The notes under the pieces are model-generated. The model had not been told where the DNA came from. It did not search any database and saw only the letters and a program-made list of their open reading frames with translations. Shown here piece after piece: positions 39,701-48,026 of a stretch of DNA of 64,000 nt. How positions within the stretch are numbered: position 1 is the stretch's first letter; each line of letters begins with the position of its first letter. Source of the stretch: Terebella lapidaria. Its lineage: Eukaryota > Annelida > Polychaeta > Terebellida > Terebellidae. The translations under genes and the position numbers were made by a program. Location: contig OX424564.1 of the NCBI GenBank assembly GCA_949152475.1, forward strand, positions 992,001 through 1,056,000. Direction: 5' to 3'.

Positions 39701-40552
39701 GGCAGGCAGATGATGTGGACGGAAGCGAGGCTCTCGCCAATCTGCTGATGGATTACTTCCGCCGGCGTCGCGACTCAGCCGACACGGTAAACCAGAGGTT
39801 ACACGACAGATCCCGATGATAGTGAAAGTGAAAGCCACGCAAAATTAACAGTAATTAATCTTGAACTGGAATATGTCTCCTCACCACTCAATTGCTTCCC
39901 CCCCGACAGATATCAAAGCTGAGCGAAGCGATGCGAAGTCTCGGTTACAAGGACACAGCCAATGTTCTGATCCAGAGAGACCAGAGCGCAGAAGAAGGTA
40001 TTAACGTCAGGGTGATAGCTTGGGTTGTAGGAATATAGATTAATTCATCCGTGGACCCAAAGGTGTTTGAAGTCAGAGTGGGTTCATCATTAGAGGGATT
40101 CACTTCAAAGTCGCTGTTGAACATATTCCGCAGTTTGCCTCATTACCCAACATGATACAATGTTTGTGTATTTCAGAGTGGAAGTTTAAGAAAGTGGTTC
40201 ATGAGCTGTCTGAGGATGCGTTGTTACTGCGCGACCACAAACACTTCCTACGCATGCTTGGGCTGTCCGAGGCCAACATAGAGGAGACCATTCACGACCG
40301 TACTCTATCGCTCAAAGAAATAGTCCGCACGGGCGTGTACCTGTGGCGTAGTAGTACATCAGGCAGCTCAATCAATGATATAGTCAAATGTCTGAACACC
40401 ACGGGCCACAAGAGACTTGCTGGTAAGTTATATGGCTGCCAGGAGTTCATTATCATCTCTTGGAACATTTTATCCTGACGGAAATGAACACAGACATATT
40501 TGTCCAATCTAACGTTACAGAGGATATCAGTGTACAGTTCCTGGAGAAATGA
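16709..40552 (+). CDS. NEK-like Ser/Thr kinase with two C-terminal death-domain-like modules (19 exons, 817 aa)
   Basis: A single gene model in which all 18 joins preserve phase. Exons: 16709-16965, 17263-17416, 23353-23471, 23609-23638, 23804-23962, 24118-24267, 24583-24752, 33443-33587, 33963-34194, 34397-34521, 34701-34814, 35044-35170, 35290-35347, 36723-36767, 37971-38092, 39706-39786, 39910-39997, 40177-40422, 40521-40552 (TGA). An AATAAA lies at 40894-40899. The kinase spans residues ~57-310, an unrecognised region ~340-613 follows, and two death-domain-like bundles occupy ~634-725 and ~726-805. There is no signal peptide or membrane segment, so it is predicted to be intracellular. The weakest joins are 24752 to 33443 (an 8.7-kb intron full of arrays) and 35347 to 37971. 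If the first is wrong, there are two genes, a NEK kinase and a death-domain protein. The role is inferred to be death-fold signalling. No known ortholog is recognised. Confidence 0.72.
17632..17841. mobile_element. 210-bp MITE-like element with TACTGTAAA inverted ends
   Basis: The left end, tactgtaaaactactaattt followed by tggcgg, mirrors the right end, ccgccaaaattagtctttt followed by tacagta. The interior repeats ccgccaaattaaatc in both orientations. It starts with TA and ends with TA, consistent with a TA target duplication. A close relative of 190 bp lies at 41449-41638. It sits in intron 2 of the kinase gene. Non-coding. Confidence 0.7.
18524..22845. repeat. 42/43-bp satellite array, about 100 copies, in kinase intron 2
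   Basis: A 4.3-kb array of gacatagacaagtatctact followed by gatacctaaagctctagaga and cc. Units are 42 bp (ending gagacc) or 43 bp (ending gagaccc), mixed along the array, with recurring variants (taaagctc/tagagctc/tgaagctc, gaaacc for gatacc). Runs of 42-bp units stay open in one minus-strand frame (MSMSVSRALGISRYL), and the 43-bp variant breaks it. This is a property of the repeat, not a gene. Confidence 0.95.
24704..26925 (+). repeat. 90-bp array made from the 3' end of kinase exon 7 and its donor site, about 25 copies
   Basis: Each unit consists of 49 nt identical or nearly identical to the end of exon 7 (atcagtcgggacgagagcct ... ccgacacag), then 41 nt (gtaacaatacagctgtatcc ... cttgtaactacag). 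The exonic 49 nt is thus followed by a good donor (CACAG/gtaaca) and preceded by an acceptor-like ctacag. The first copy is the true exon 7 end (24704-24752). A 1-nt deletion occurs in the unit near 26000. Because the unit length is 90, a minus-strand frame stays open for hundreds of codons; this is not a gene. Confidence 0.92.
27047..27345 (-). mobile_element. Palindrome-ended repeat, copy d (5'-truncated fragment)
   Basis: Begins tatcccaagggctaagatag, then ggttaccagacaatttcagc and the alternating ggtcaagttcaaggtcacc words of the family. It breaks off near 27345, before the gcggccatttt section and the terminal hairpin. It lies in intron 7 of the kinase gene. Confidence 0.55.
27375..27596 (+). 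repeat. 222-bp direct repeat, copy 1
   Basis: Starts ggaaaattcgggactactgc and ends caactacccgttaatt. By eye the same 222 bp recur without difference at 30759-30980. The two copies flank 3.2 kb containing three tandem arrays. Confidence 0.8.
27643..28100. repeat. gtccgc microsatellite and 168-bp tandem duplication
   Basis: A (gtccgc)n run at about 27643-27690 is followed by two near-identical 168-bp units (27691-27858 and 27859-28026), each containing ctacaggccgcaattctcac and ttggttgccgtggcaactg. A partial, diverged third copy starts at 28027. Confidence 0.8.
28285..29600. repeat. About 133-bp AT-rich tandem repeat with higher-order structure
   Basis: About ten units containing gaataagttaacatt, aagtctattattgaccacaa and taaaaatagttaag. 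One unit type carries an internal ~40-bp duplication of gtctattattgaccacaata. That type recurs (28560-28720 and 28985-29140) within a longer block of about 430 bp, so the array also has a higher-order period. Confidence 0.85.
29601..30440. repeat. About 121-bp tandem repeat, 7 copies
   Basis: Units share tcaacttttactttgaattt, caacttgaaaccatgtttgg, aaatataacttatgg and tccaatttcgtcatcttgaa. Divergence between copies is higher than in the other arrays, suggesting greater age. It directly follows the 133-bp array in kinase intron 7. Confidence 0.85.
30700..31345. repeat. Short tandem repeat of ctctgcaactgctccgt type, including 222-bp repeat copy 2
   Basis: Units of about 24-33 bp around tctctgcaactgctccgtc, with inserts caggtaccg, gtttccg or taattccat, run to 31345. 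The segment 30759-30980 is the second copy of the 222-bp direct repeat at 27375-27596. Part of the plus strand is open by chance of repeat composition. Confidence 0.8.
31485..31742 (+). mobile_element. tRNA-derived SINE-like element
   Basis: gggttcgagtctcgag (from about 31489) resembles a tRNA B box. The downstream body contains aaatgggtaccggttgataa and gtatagagcgctttgagtg, and the 3' end gagcgctatatcaaatctta is followed by a short taacttt repeat tail. This layout is usual for tRNA-derived SINEs of aquatic invertebrates. The A box is not clear, so the copy is probably 5'-truncated. Confidence 0.5.
32365..33196 (-). mobile_element. Palindrome-ended repeat, copy f
   Basis: Minus-orientation copy with the terminal hairpin aggttatcggactaaaggtc...cagtaacct at its high end (33170-33196), reversed gtcgccatatatgacttccc and caaggtcac words, and tggctaccattttg. 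It lies in intron 7 of the kinase gene, about 250 bp before exon 8. Confidence 0.65.
33443..36767 (+). CDS. Exons 8-14: unrecognised middle region of the kinase/death-domain protein
   Basis: Residues ~347-628. Exon 8 must end at the second candidate donor (33587, ctggg/gtgaat) to keep phase with exon 9. The earlier gtaaat sites would not. The region alternates beta-strand-like stretches (ISVFEVSLG, VINFIVRQ, CIYIDCVLK, GFVTFSVSSS, ISVVLCALPLSVK) with acidic loops (FFDSERDSAGEEGW), so a beta-sandwich fold is plausible. I do not recognise a named domain. A ZU5/UPA-like or other immune beta-domain is only a guess. Exon 14 (36723-36767, 45 nt, phase 1 at both ends) could be skipped without a frameshift. 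Confidence 0.65.
37971..40552 (+). CDS. Exons 15-19: tandem death-domain-like modules
   Basis: Module 1 (exons 15-17, residues ~634-725) reads as a six-helix death fold: WNPIVSIVSTLRTEDWVKLG, LEYKPANLSRFQ, SEALANLLMDYFRRR, ISKLSEAMRSLGYKDTANVL. The W-x-x-L-G-x-x-L pattern is typical. Module 2 (exon 18) reads KKVVHELSEDALLLRDHKHF, LGLSEANIEETIHD, SLKEIVRTGVYLWRS, INDIVKCLNTTGHKRLAEDI, again death-domain-like but with a less standard first helix. The last exon adds EDISVQFLEK and the stop. Death domains recruit partners by homotypic contacts in apoptosis and innate immunity. The partner here is unknown. Exon 16 is preceded by an array of copied acceptor sites. Confidence 0.8.
38171..39718 (+). 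repeat. 81-bp array containing the acceptor site and first 13 nt of exon 16, about 19 copies
   Basis: Each 81-bp unit ends tgctgttggcag and begins GC(A/T)GATGATGTGG, the acceptor plus the first 13 nt of the real exon 16 at 39706. Starts recur exactly every 81 bp from 38248 to 39706. One more acceptor-like ttggcag without the exon piece lies at 38172-38178. Reading from any upstream copy in the exon phase hits TAA within the same unit, so only the last site is productive. Both strands show long open frames in other phases (522 and 565 codons), which are artefacts of an 81-nt unit. Confidence 0.92.
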
Positions 40553-40893
40553 CCCTCTAGTTTACTAAGATGAGATGGTTCACCTAAAGATCTTGAAAAA
40601 ACCTGCCCTCACACCGGTGTATACCGTAACCATGACGACTCTACAGAGCAGGGAGTACCCAGGGAGACTTTGGCAGCAGTCTGTGTGTTCGAGGACAGCT
40701 TGTGTGATATTAAGAGGACAGGCCATCTGTCTTTCATAAAATAGCTTTAAATAGTCCCTAGAAAACATTACTCTGAGGAGGAAGGCTCCGGTCTCCAGTA
40801 TTACAAAGTTCCGATGGGGAATAGTAATACTCGTGGAATGTAAATGTGATGTGACAAATCAATCTGTGATGCAATATAAACTTGAAAAGTGCA

Positions 40894-40899
40894 AATAAA
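40894..40899 (+). terminator. Candidate polyadenylation signal of the kinase/death-domain gene
   Basis: AATAAA 342 bp after the stop codon, in an AT-rich context and before the next repeat array. It is the first such signal downstream of exon 19. Confidence 0.5.
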
Positions 40900-40974
40900 A
40901 TATTATACTTGTATTGAACTTCAAGGCAAGATTTCAGGAAGTCTTTCTCTCGAAGAGAATTCAAATAACGAAGT

Positions 40975-41390
40975 TTCCTCTTGTTCTGATGTTTTGTAGG
41001 GCAAATCAGGGCATTAACAAAGTCATATTTCACCTTGTTCTGATGTTTTGTAGGGCAGTTCAGGGCATCAACAAAGTCATATTCCACCTTGTTCTGATGT
41101 TTTGTAGGGCACCTCAGGGCAATAACAAAGTCATATTTCACCTTGTTCTGATGTTTCATAGGGTGCCTCAGGGCAATAACAAAGTCATATTTCACCTTGT
41201 TCTGATGTTTCATAGGGTGCCTCAGGGCAATAACAAAGTCATATTTCACCTTGTTCTGATGTTTCATAGGGTGCCTCAGGGCAATAACAAAGTCATATTT
41301 CACCTTGTTCTGATGTTTCATAGGGTGCCTCAGGGCAATAACAAAGTCATATTTCACCTTGTTCTGATGTTTCATAGGGTGACTCATTGA
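40975..41390. repeat. 54-bp tandem repeat, 7-8 copies
   Basis: The unit is agggcaataacaaagtcata, tttcaccttgttctgatgtt, tcatagggtgcctc. The first copies are more diverged (tttgtagggcagttc). At 54 nt (18 codons) it leaves open frames on both strands that have no independent support as genes. Confidence 0.9.
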
Positions 41391-41448
41391 GTCAACAATC
41401 CCTCGTACTCCATCCCTTGTAGCCAGTATTCTCTATGGTTCTAATCTA

Positions 41449-41638
41449 TACTGTAAATAACTAATTTTGGCGGACGATTTAATTGGCGGATTTGGCGGTA
41501 GGGGAAAAACCGCCAAATTGTTTAGAAATATAGTGTATTTATAGTGTTTTTAAAACCGCCAAATTAAATCTCCGCCAAATAACGTGGGACTCACAACCGC
41601 CAAATTTCACAGCCGCCAAAATTAGTCTTTTTACAGTA
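41449..41638. mobile_element. 190-bp MITE-like element with TACTGTAAA inverted ends, second copy
   Basis: Same family as 17632-17841: tactgtaaataactaatttt at the left and aattagtctttttacagta at the right, with the same gcggatttggcggtagggga core. It lacks about 20 bp of the middle relative to the first copy. It lies between the two convergent genes. Confidence 0.7.
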
Positions 41639-42744
41639 ATTTAATCTTGCACACCCAGTCATTTCCATCAAACTGTGATTCACTTGAAATTAGATCAATT
41701 TATTTGGAAAAGATATGATGTGTGTATAAAGAAAATAATCAGTATCACACCAGACACTAACACAATTGGATTATATGGTGTTTCTACTGCAGCCTTCACC
41801 TTCCACAAAACTGGACAGATTTCTAGCAATCCTACCACACGTCAGTAACAGACACAATTACATACATGTACACAATATACAAGGTATTTCTGTAAAAAAT
41901 CATCAAAATAAGACAAATATAAATGTAGCATAGAGTGAACAAAATATTAATTACCTCTCCCGAACAATTCGCACATGTATCGTGTATAGAGCACCAGTAT
42001 AATATATTTTTGTAGAAAAGTGCATGTATGTGTCACTGAATGTTTTTGACATTGCTAATGACATGCTTCCGATATATAAAGAGGATATGATAATATTATT
42101 TCAGTTGAATAGCACCAGGGATAACAGAGAGTGTTAGACAGCCATTTCGACAAGTATATACGGGTAGTAGTAGTAGTTAGATGTATGTTGTATTCTTTGG
42201 TTGTGAGTTCAAAGCAACAGATTTACGTAATGACGCAGTGGCTCTTGCCACACAGATATACATACAGGTTTTCACCTGCAGCTATACCTCTCTAATATGT
42301 GTACATGGATATAGATGAACACATGCGATATATTTCTGTTCATTTTTGTTTACCATTATGGGTTTATCTATCTAGTTTTACCCTTTTGAGTTTACACAGT
42401 GCTGATGTCCTCAATGACAGAGTTGCTATGAAGAGATAATGGCACAAAGCACTTTATGCTAAGTCTGTGACAGTTCAATGAGTTCACATTCACATATCAC
42501 AGGATCAATACTGTCGGTGTGTCGGTGAGTAGTGCTGCCCTCAGGTGAGCAGAGGGTCTGTCTCTCTCCGGTCGTCGTCATCGTCACCGTTCACAGAATG
42601 TGACTGTGGCTCGCGCTGTAATGACAAGTTGTTCATTTGTCACTTTCTCACATTTAGTGCACTCATACGAAGTGTGTGGAACAAAAAACCTTGTTTAAAT
42701 GCCATACGCACTTTATATAACACTTTATAGAGACAATACCTAAT
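41639..42744 (-). other. Intergenic sequence and presumed 3' UTR of the CD36-family gene
   Basis: AT-rich with no recognised exon or repeat. A minus-strand AATAAA (TTTATT, 41699-41704) could end the CD36-family transcript about 1 kb after its stop. This is weak evidence. Confidence 0.3.
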
Positions 42745-45700
42745 TCACATTAACAGAACGACTCTCCAGCCACTGACCGGTTTTGCACAGACCGCGGTGG
42801 CGAGCAGAGAGCTACAGAACATGAGGAGGAGCAGGCCGCCGAGTGCCAGCAATCCGTAATGGACAAGGTACGCGATCCGTACCGGCTCCAGGACCTCCAA
42901 CTGGATCCGCTCCAGGTGTGACCGGTCCAGCATCACGCTCTAGGGACACGATGTACACAGGGATTTAAACACCAAATGTAAGCTTGAAGGCTGAAAAACT
43001 TTTTTTTGTTTAGAAATGCTCCAATATGGATAGTTACGCCATTTGTGCGCCGAAAATTTGTTTTTTGTTGACCCGTCAAAAATTCAAAATTGCTGCCACA
43101 CGCAGACCAGTGGTTCAAGGGCAACCAAACTTATACACATCACAGAGGTACATAAGAGGAATCTTTTGAAATAAAAATCTCGAAACTGTCTGAACAATTT
43201 TCGAGAAAATGGCCATCAAAATCAGAAATCGGTCGTTTTTCGTTGAAAACGGCTGCCATTTTGAAAAAAATGTGAAAATACAAAAACTAAAGAATAAATC
43301 CTTCTCGAAACATTTTTAGGTATTCGTGTGCAAAATTTCAGAAAAATTCGCCCGTAAGCTTTAAAGATTAAATTGTTCACGCCGGCTGGTCGGACAGGCG
43401 GACGGATGGACACAACACCATGCCAATAGGTAATGGGACCATAGGTCCGGTAACCTAAAAAGAGAAGAATTCTGATGAAACCATAAAGGCATTTCGGCAA
43501 GCAATATTAAAAGGTCTCAAAATTCACATTTTGGAAAACTTATTGTTCAGCAGAAAAGTATCATGACCAAACAGCCAAGTTTCATTCCTACCTCATTAAT
43601 CCACAGTATTGGGAAGACCATCCCATGTAGATTCTGAAAATCACTGGACAAGAAACACACTAGATTACAACATACACTTTTCTTACATGCAAATCTTAGT
43701 CATTTGATGGCAATTCAATTATATAAATTCGATTTATGAAGGAATCTTTTCCCACTGTTTATAAAAAATCATGAAATAGCCAAATTGATATACATGTTCC
43801 TAATGTCTACAAAATCCAAATGAACCTGACACTGATCACAGATCTGAACATTGGAACATACTGTATGTCCGTGATGTTTTCTATGTAAACATTGATTTGA
43901 AGTCGTTTAGCCACCTCTGCTACAATCCCTGTCGTCTGAAACACACGAAGTTGTCAGTAGAGCCAAGAATCAGGAGCAAGAAATAAAAAGATACCAGTAA
44001 TTGACTGACTCCTGTCCTTGGAATGACCTTGACCAAGTCATATTTTGCTCGTATTGCGTTTAATACTTGATCTTCTATGACTGTAATAAGATTTCTGATA
44101 CCTCCTGCCACTCAACCATCACTAAGAACCTGATGAAATCGTACCGGCTCCAGGTTGATGTAGGTGCTGTGCTGTGTTGCGTCCGGTTGCATTCCATCTA
44201 TCGCTCGCACGTATTTCTGGTCAGCGAGGTAAAAGTGCGGATATGATGCTACCATCGGCACGGAGAAGTGGTCAACTGGAAATAAAATGTCATTCTTTTA
44301 ACAATAAATTACTATCATCGGTCTGATTGCCAATCAAACATGCTTCAACGAGGTTCAAGGACTGTATATTTATGTACATACAGCAACTGTACATTGATAC
44401 TAACGTGACTGGCAGGATGTGAGGTTGAGAACCCCGGCTCCCATACAGCGGCCCCGCGGCGTACAGAAGCCTGCGTTGTCTGGGTTCTCTGACGCGTTGG
44501 CCATCACATCGCGTGGACCAGAGAACTTGTACAGCTCCACACCCGAGGACGTCGGTACACGTCCAGCGTACACCCCATACACAGATCTGTCACAGCACAC
44601 AGAAGCGTGACGTGACGGACGGTACATCAAATATAAAGTTTACTGAGAACTCTTGATCATTCTGGACCAAGAGGCAGATAAATGTGATGAAACACTATGT
44701 TGATTTTGTTTCCGTGTAGAGAATAAGTCAAATTTGACTGCCAGGTGAACAGCTTGTACACAAGTCATTAGTATTGCTTCTCTCAGAGATGGAGTATGAC
44801 GACAAACCTGCAGATATCGGTAGAGAACATGTAGAGGCGTTGTGAGGACTCAACAAAAGGGGGCACCACTGTACCATCTGTGAATACATTCTACTACAGT
44901 AAATCATTCGTGCTGCTGTGTAGAGCTAACAGTAGTGACAGTAGACGACTTTTGGATTGCTTACCAGATCCGTTGATCTTGTTAGCACAGTCAGTCGTCC
45001 AGAAGCGCAGGGAACTGGAGACAGCAATACACATAATGAAACACACTGGGTACTCAGTGAAACATGTACCTACAAACATACAAGTGTGGATTATATAAAT
45101 CACTGACTTTGTTCCATTGTACTTGTCAATCACTCCAAGTTTGGTTATGTCATTCTTGCCAGTAAATATTGTGTAAACCCCATCATCTGTGTTGTTTTTC
45201 TGAAACCAAGATGTGGATGATTTCCAACTCAGATTCTGGGTTAAAAACTCTGAAAAGAAACATAATAGTTGTTTGAATTCAAATCCAACTGAATGCTGAT
45301 GATCAGGAGTAACACTTACCCCCGCCAGGATGCCGACAAGGTTTGTGTAGAAGCGACTCGGATCAAAGACCATCCCCAGTGTCAGCAGTCGGTCCTTGTA
45401 GCCGAATGCCATCTGACGAACCGTTTTCTTGATGAACAAGCCTCCGCCCACCTTGTCAGCAATCTGAGCCAGTGAGTGCCAGCCTTCGGTCTTCCACTTG
45501 ACAAAGTTGGCTATCGTCTATACGTAAATAAATGTAACTTGCTTCACATCATGACATGGGTTGTGGGATGTAATATAAGAAAACGTTTATTGAAATCAGC
45601 AGGATTTGTATTCAGCGGAGTTGTCCTTTGCTGCTGTAGCATCGGTTAAATATACTTTTTGCCCAATAGTACAGTACAACTCCTGTAACCCGAACCAGCT

Positions 45701-46416
45701 TATTTTGTTTCAGTGATATTTTAATTGTGCGAGTTTTGTTATCCTTTAATGAGTAAAAAGTAAGTGTCTAAATACGAAAATGATACCAATTATTTAAATG
45801 TAACATGGCATGATTCAGTTGTAAGCCGGACTGACCACGAGAGGTAGATTGACAGTAACAAAACTCTCCGCATCAGGCCCGATGGACATGTTGCGCACGA
45901 AGTGGTAGGTTTTGATCTGTCTGTAGGTGACCGTGCCGTTGTCATTGTGCGAGATGTCGACTTTGTGACGGTGTTCTTGGTACGTGTACGGCCCTCGCTG
46001 TGAAACCTTCGGTCGACCCCCAGCCAGTATTGCCTTCGGGTTGTCCACGCCGAACACGTAAAATTGCATGTAGATCGGCAGACTCGGCTCCACCCATTCA
46101 TCATACGTCTCAGAGCCGACAACCAGCGACACTTTCTAAGTGACACAGATACAGTATGGTCAACATAACTGTGCATTCTTATGTCATATCTTGGACGAAA
46201 TAACATTCAAGTGATCACACTCCAAAATGAAGTCATTGAGGTCAATTGCTAACAGTCCACATGATGTTCTACAGTTACCATGGTTACCTGTGCGACTTTC
46301 TTGTGTACTATAACTTCCACAGTGAGGAGAGACAGGGCCGTTACTATGACAACAGCAGATCCGACCCCCAGCAGTATCACATGACAGCGAGTAAGGATCA
46401 CTCTCCTGCAAGCCAT
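42745..46416 (-). CDS. SCARB2: CD36-family scavenger receptor, LIMP-2/SCARB2-like (11 coding exons, 490 aa)
   Basis: Coding exons from the 5' end: 46416-46288, 46135-45836, 45517-45320, 45199-45108, 45014-44965, 44877-44808, 44586-44405, 44275-44145, 43935-43862, 43643-43592, 42939-42745. All phases agree. The protein has two membrane segments, an N-terminal one (VILLGVGSAVVIVTALSLL) and a C-terminal one (GLLALGGLLLLMFCSSLLA), around a lumenal domain. Family words include YMQFYVFGVDNP, DGVYTIFTGKND, FSTDICRSVYG, AGFCTPRGRCMGAGVLN, SYPHFYLADQKYV and AKRLQINVYI. About eight N-glycosylation sites are visible. The GFCxPxGxCMxxGVLN and PHFYxAD words are closest to LIMP-2 as I remember it. LIMP-2 is a lysosomal lipid-transport receptor, while CD36/SCARB1 act at the plasma membrane. 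The tail (SGWRVVLLM) lacks a clear acidic di-leucine sorting signal. The length is normal and the gene appears intact. Confidence 0.88.
42965..43456 (-). mobile_element. Palindrome-ended repeat, copy g, in the last intron of the CD36-family gene
   Basis: Ends with the hairpin taggtaatgggaccataggt followed by ccggtaacct (43430-43456) and contains ggctgccattttg and cacaccatgccaat words. It is about 490 bp, shorter than other copies. It lies between the last two coding exons. Confidence 0.6.
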
Positions 46417-46449
46417 CTTGTCAACAAGACACGTAGCCACAATCAAAGA

Positions 46450-46450
46450 T
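46450..46450 (-). promoter_or_regulatory. Probable acceptor of a 5'-UTR intron of the CD36-family gene
   Basis: Reading the minus strand, a pyrimidine-rich ttgtttttgtttacaacag ends just before 46450, 34 nt upstream of the start codon. This looks like a 3' splice site, implying an untranslated first exon further upstream. The DIRS element begins only 27 bp before this site. Confidence 0.45.
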
Positions 46451-46764
46451 CTGTTGTAAACAAAAACAATTAAAAAGGAAGTTTTAACTTGTTTAAAACC
46501 AGTATTTATTACATACCTACCTCTATAATAAACACTTTGGGTAATCTTACCTTGACATTCAAAGAAGAGGAGAGGATCAAATGTCACAAACGAATTTTGA
46601 AAAAAAATTCAAGTGACATTTATCCTTAATTTCTTTGAAAAAATTGAACCAAAATCCCCTCAGGTTCTATGCGGTGATGTTTTACATACGGGGTCACATG
46701 ACCCATGACCGCCATTATTTTTGCCCCGTTAAGGCGGGGAGGCGGGAGGGCACTCCTCGTGTTT

Positions 46765-46858
46765 ATTATAGAGGTAGGTATGTAATAAATACTGGTTTTA
46801 AGCAAGTTAAAACTTCCTATTTATGTCCATACTACTACCTCTATAATAAACACTTTGG
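46765..46858. repeat. Internal complementary region of the DIRS element
   Basis: The first half (gtgtttattatagaggtagg, tatgtaataaatactggttt) is the reverse complement of the left terminus at 46477-46540. The second half (tatttatgtccatactacta, cctctataataaacactttg) is the reverse complement of the right terminus at 52745-52792. In DIRS-1 this region templates completion of the ends and circle formation. Confidence 0.85.
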
Positions 46859-47258
46859 GTTATATCAGAATAACCACCGGCGGAGGGCTTAACCCTCCAC
46901 GCACACGTGCTCATCATAGGGGATTTTGGTCAAAATTCACCAAATTTAGCAATGAAATGAGAATATTTGAATATTAATAATGGTGATTTAATAGTTTTAT
47001 AGGCAGCATATGTGAGAATCCAAATAAATGCTGAACAAATATTCGTATTTACATGAATTTAAGTGTAAATTACATGAAAAGACGTTAAAATGAAAAGCAA
47101 TAATCACCTTAGATGCACTTGAAGGCGAACAGGGGTCTCTGGAGGTGATCTTTCCTCCAGCAGACGAACCAAAATTTTCTCGCAAAGAAGAGGGGCAAAT
47201 CCGTCCCTGTTCCGCCGAAAGGTGGTGCATCTGTACAGTTGTGATGTATGTACAATAT

Positions 47259-48026
47259 TTACAGCCGGACTTCATGCTCCGCGGCTACCAGGCGTCCGAG
47301 ATGGTAGCCGGAGTGGGACTGCCAAGCTAAGTCCCTGAGATAGAACGAAGTAAATGTATTCTGGGAACTCCAGGTACATGCAGACATCACATTATTCAGA
47401 GAAACTTTATTTGCGAACGCAAGTGACGCCGCGAGAGCTCTCACATCGTGCGCTTTAACTCTGAAACCTGACGACTTTTTTGCCTGCGACTTCTCATAGC
47501 AGAAAAGAACGCACTTTTTGATCCAAGATGAAATCGTCGCGGGACGGATATCGTTCTGAAAGTTTTTGAGGTACAAGATGAATAACAAGCGTTTACCCAA
47601 GTGAAGCTCCCTCGTACGCCGAACGTAAATGCGGAGAGCTCTCACGGGACACAGCTTAGCGTCTTCCTCCAAACCTGGCCCCAAGGAAGGGGAGAGGGCG
47701 GGAACTGAGAAACTCAAAAGCGGTGTGCCTGCTAATTGAGTTTTGGCAAGAAAGGAAGGGATAACGCCTAACTGAACTGCGGAACCATCCGCCTTCCATT
47801 TGACTTTGGAAAACGAGAGCGCGTGAAGCTCACTGCGTCGCTTCCCGGAAGCCAGCGCCAGAAGGAAGACCGTTTTTAGCGTGAGAAACTTAAGCGAAGT
47901 ACTCTCGAGAGGCTCAAACGGTTCGGATCTTAACAAATTTAAGACGAGCGATAGATCCCACTCGGGCACGGGATTTCTAGCCTTAGGTCTTTCAATCTCG
48001 AAACTGGGCGGTGAGACTTTCGTCAT
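47259..48026 (-). CDS. DIRS tyrosine recombinase, catalytic domain
   Basis: 255 codons. Catalytic residues are visible: Arg in LASGKRRSEL (~63-64), His193 and Arg196 in KAHDVRALAAS, Trp219 in ACTWSSQNTF and nucleophile Tyr229 in TSFYLRDLAW. The family word LCPVRALRIYVRRT is present. The N-terminal core-binding domain is not in this frame: it lies in the overlapping frame (48340-47992), so one +1 shift in the 35-nt overlap is needed for a full enzyme. This replaces the DDE integrase of LTR elements and would insert the circular DNA without target duplication. Confidence 0.85.
   Translation of the reverse strand: MTKVSPPSFEIERPKARNPVPEWDLSLVLNLLRSEPFEPLESTSLKFLTLKTVFLLALASGKRRSELHALSFSKVKWKADGSAVQLGVIPSFLAKTQLAGTPLLSFSVPALSPSLGPGLEEDAKLCPVRALRIYVRRTRELHLGKRLLFILYLKNFQNDIRPATISSWIKKCVLFCYEKSQAKKSSGFRVKAHDVRALAASLAFANKVSLNNVMSACTWSSQNTFTSFYLRDLAWQSHSGYHLGRLVAAEHEVRL

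Noticed and set aside
37948..39748. Very long open frames on both strands (565 and 522 codons) across the 81-bp array
   Set aside because: The unit is 27 codons without a stop in those phases. The frames are periodic, have no family match and overlap a real exon in a different phase.
40758..41390. Open frames of 158 and 209 codons near the 3' end of the kinase gene
   Set aside because: Produced by the 54-bp tandem repeat. No acceptor, family match or start context.
44403..44408. Donor at CCA/gtcacg for the CD36-family exon ending SCQS
   Set aside because: It would bring TGA into frame in the next exon. The donor three codon-bases later (gttagt) keeps the frame and family similarity.
46249..46587. 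Upstream-extended start for the CD36-family protein
   Set aside because: The extension runs through the probable acceptor and into the DIRS terminal repeat. The ATG at 46416 fits the family length and first membrane segment.
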